Shown one piece after another: positions 5,952 to 7,248 of a stretch of 7,248 nt of DNA (position 1 is the stretch's first letter; the number at the start of each line of letters is the position of its first letter). The stretch is from NCBI GenBank assembly GCA_030043215.1, contig JASHYG010000054.1:1-7248 (forward strand). Direction: 5' to 3'. Position numbers and translations under genes: made by a program. This DNA comes from Gammaproteobacteria bacterium (lineage in GTDB: Bacteria; Pseudomonadota; Gammaproteobacteria; Steroidobacterales; Steroidobacteraceae). The notes beneath the pieces are model-generated. The model was not told where the DNA came from. It did no database searches and saw only the letters and a program-made list of their open reading frames with translations.

Positions 5952-6044
5952 ACTCACTCCACCCGGCTCGTTCACGCTCAAATGGCCGCGTTATGTCACC
6001 CGGGAGCGGAAGATCTACGCTCGGGGGCAGCCGCAGTCCCGCGG

Positions 6045-7248
<1,204 letters not shown>

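Noticed and set aside
6000..6044. Stem-loop after the ettA stop as a terminator
   Set aside because: GAGCG and CGCTC can pair over a 9-base loop, but the stem is short and has no U-run.

Overview
The window is a high-GC stretch of a bacterial chromosome. All seven recognisable genes lie on the minus strand, so they read from high to low coordinates. The content points to a polarly flagellated gammaproteobacterium. Two sigma-54 enhancer-binding proteins of the FleQ and FleR types sit directly ahead of fliE and fliF, an order known from Pseudomonas, Vibrio and the Xanthomonas/Nevskia side of the class. A tPilZ-type protein, a family best known from Xanthomonas, precedes them. I cannot name genus or species.

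Layout in transcription order: (1) 7248-6045, the C-terminal two thirds of EttA, an ABC-F translation factor, cut by the window edge. (2) 5904-5152, a 250-residue protein with a four-cysteine zinc ribbon and a DUF4145-like helical region, function unknown. (3) 4972-4412, a tPilZ protein with a strong sigma-28 (FliA) promoter match at 5112-5086. (4) 4303-2921, a FleQ-type activator without the usual N-terminal FleQ domain. (5) 2799-1762, a FleR/FlrC-type activator without a receiver domain, behind an excellent sigma-54 promoter match at 2852-2838. (6) 1765-1442, fliE, overlapping the activator by ATGA. (7) 1412-1, the start of fliF, cut by the other edge.

The genes fit a flagellar cascade. The FleQ-like protein would activate sigma-54 RNA polymerase at the promoter of the fleR-like/fliE/fliF operon. 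The FleR-like protein would switch on further sigma-54 flagellar genes. FliE and FliF build the rod junction and MS ring. The tPilZ gene would be expressed late through FliA.

The most notable feature is the stripped-down control. The histidine kinase FleS, which lies between fleQ and fleR in Pseudomonas, is absent. FleR has no phosphorylatable receiver, and FleQ has lost its N-terminal domain. The FliA promoter in front of the tPilZ gene could also feed read-through into fleQ and so couple the late class back to the master regulator. No mobile element, tRNA, rRNA or CRISPR array was seen, and no intergenic gap exceeds 180 bases.
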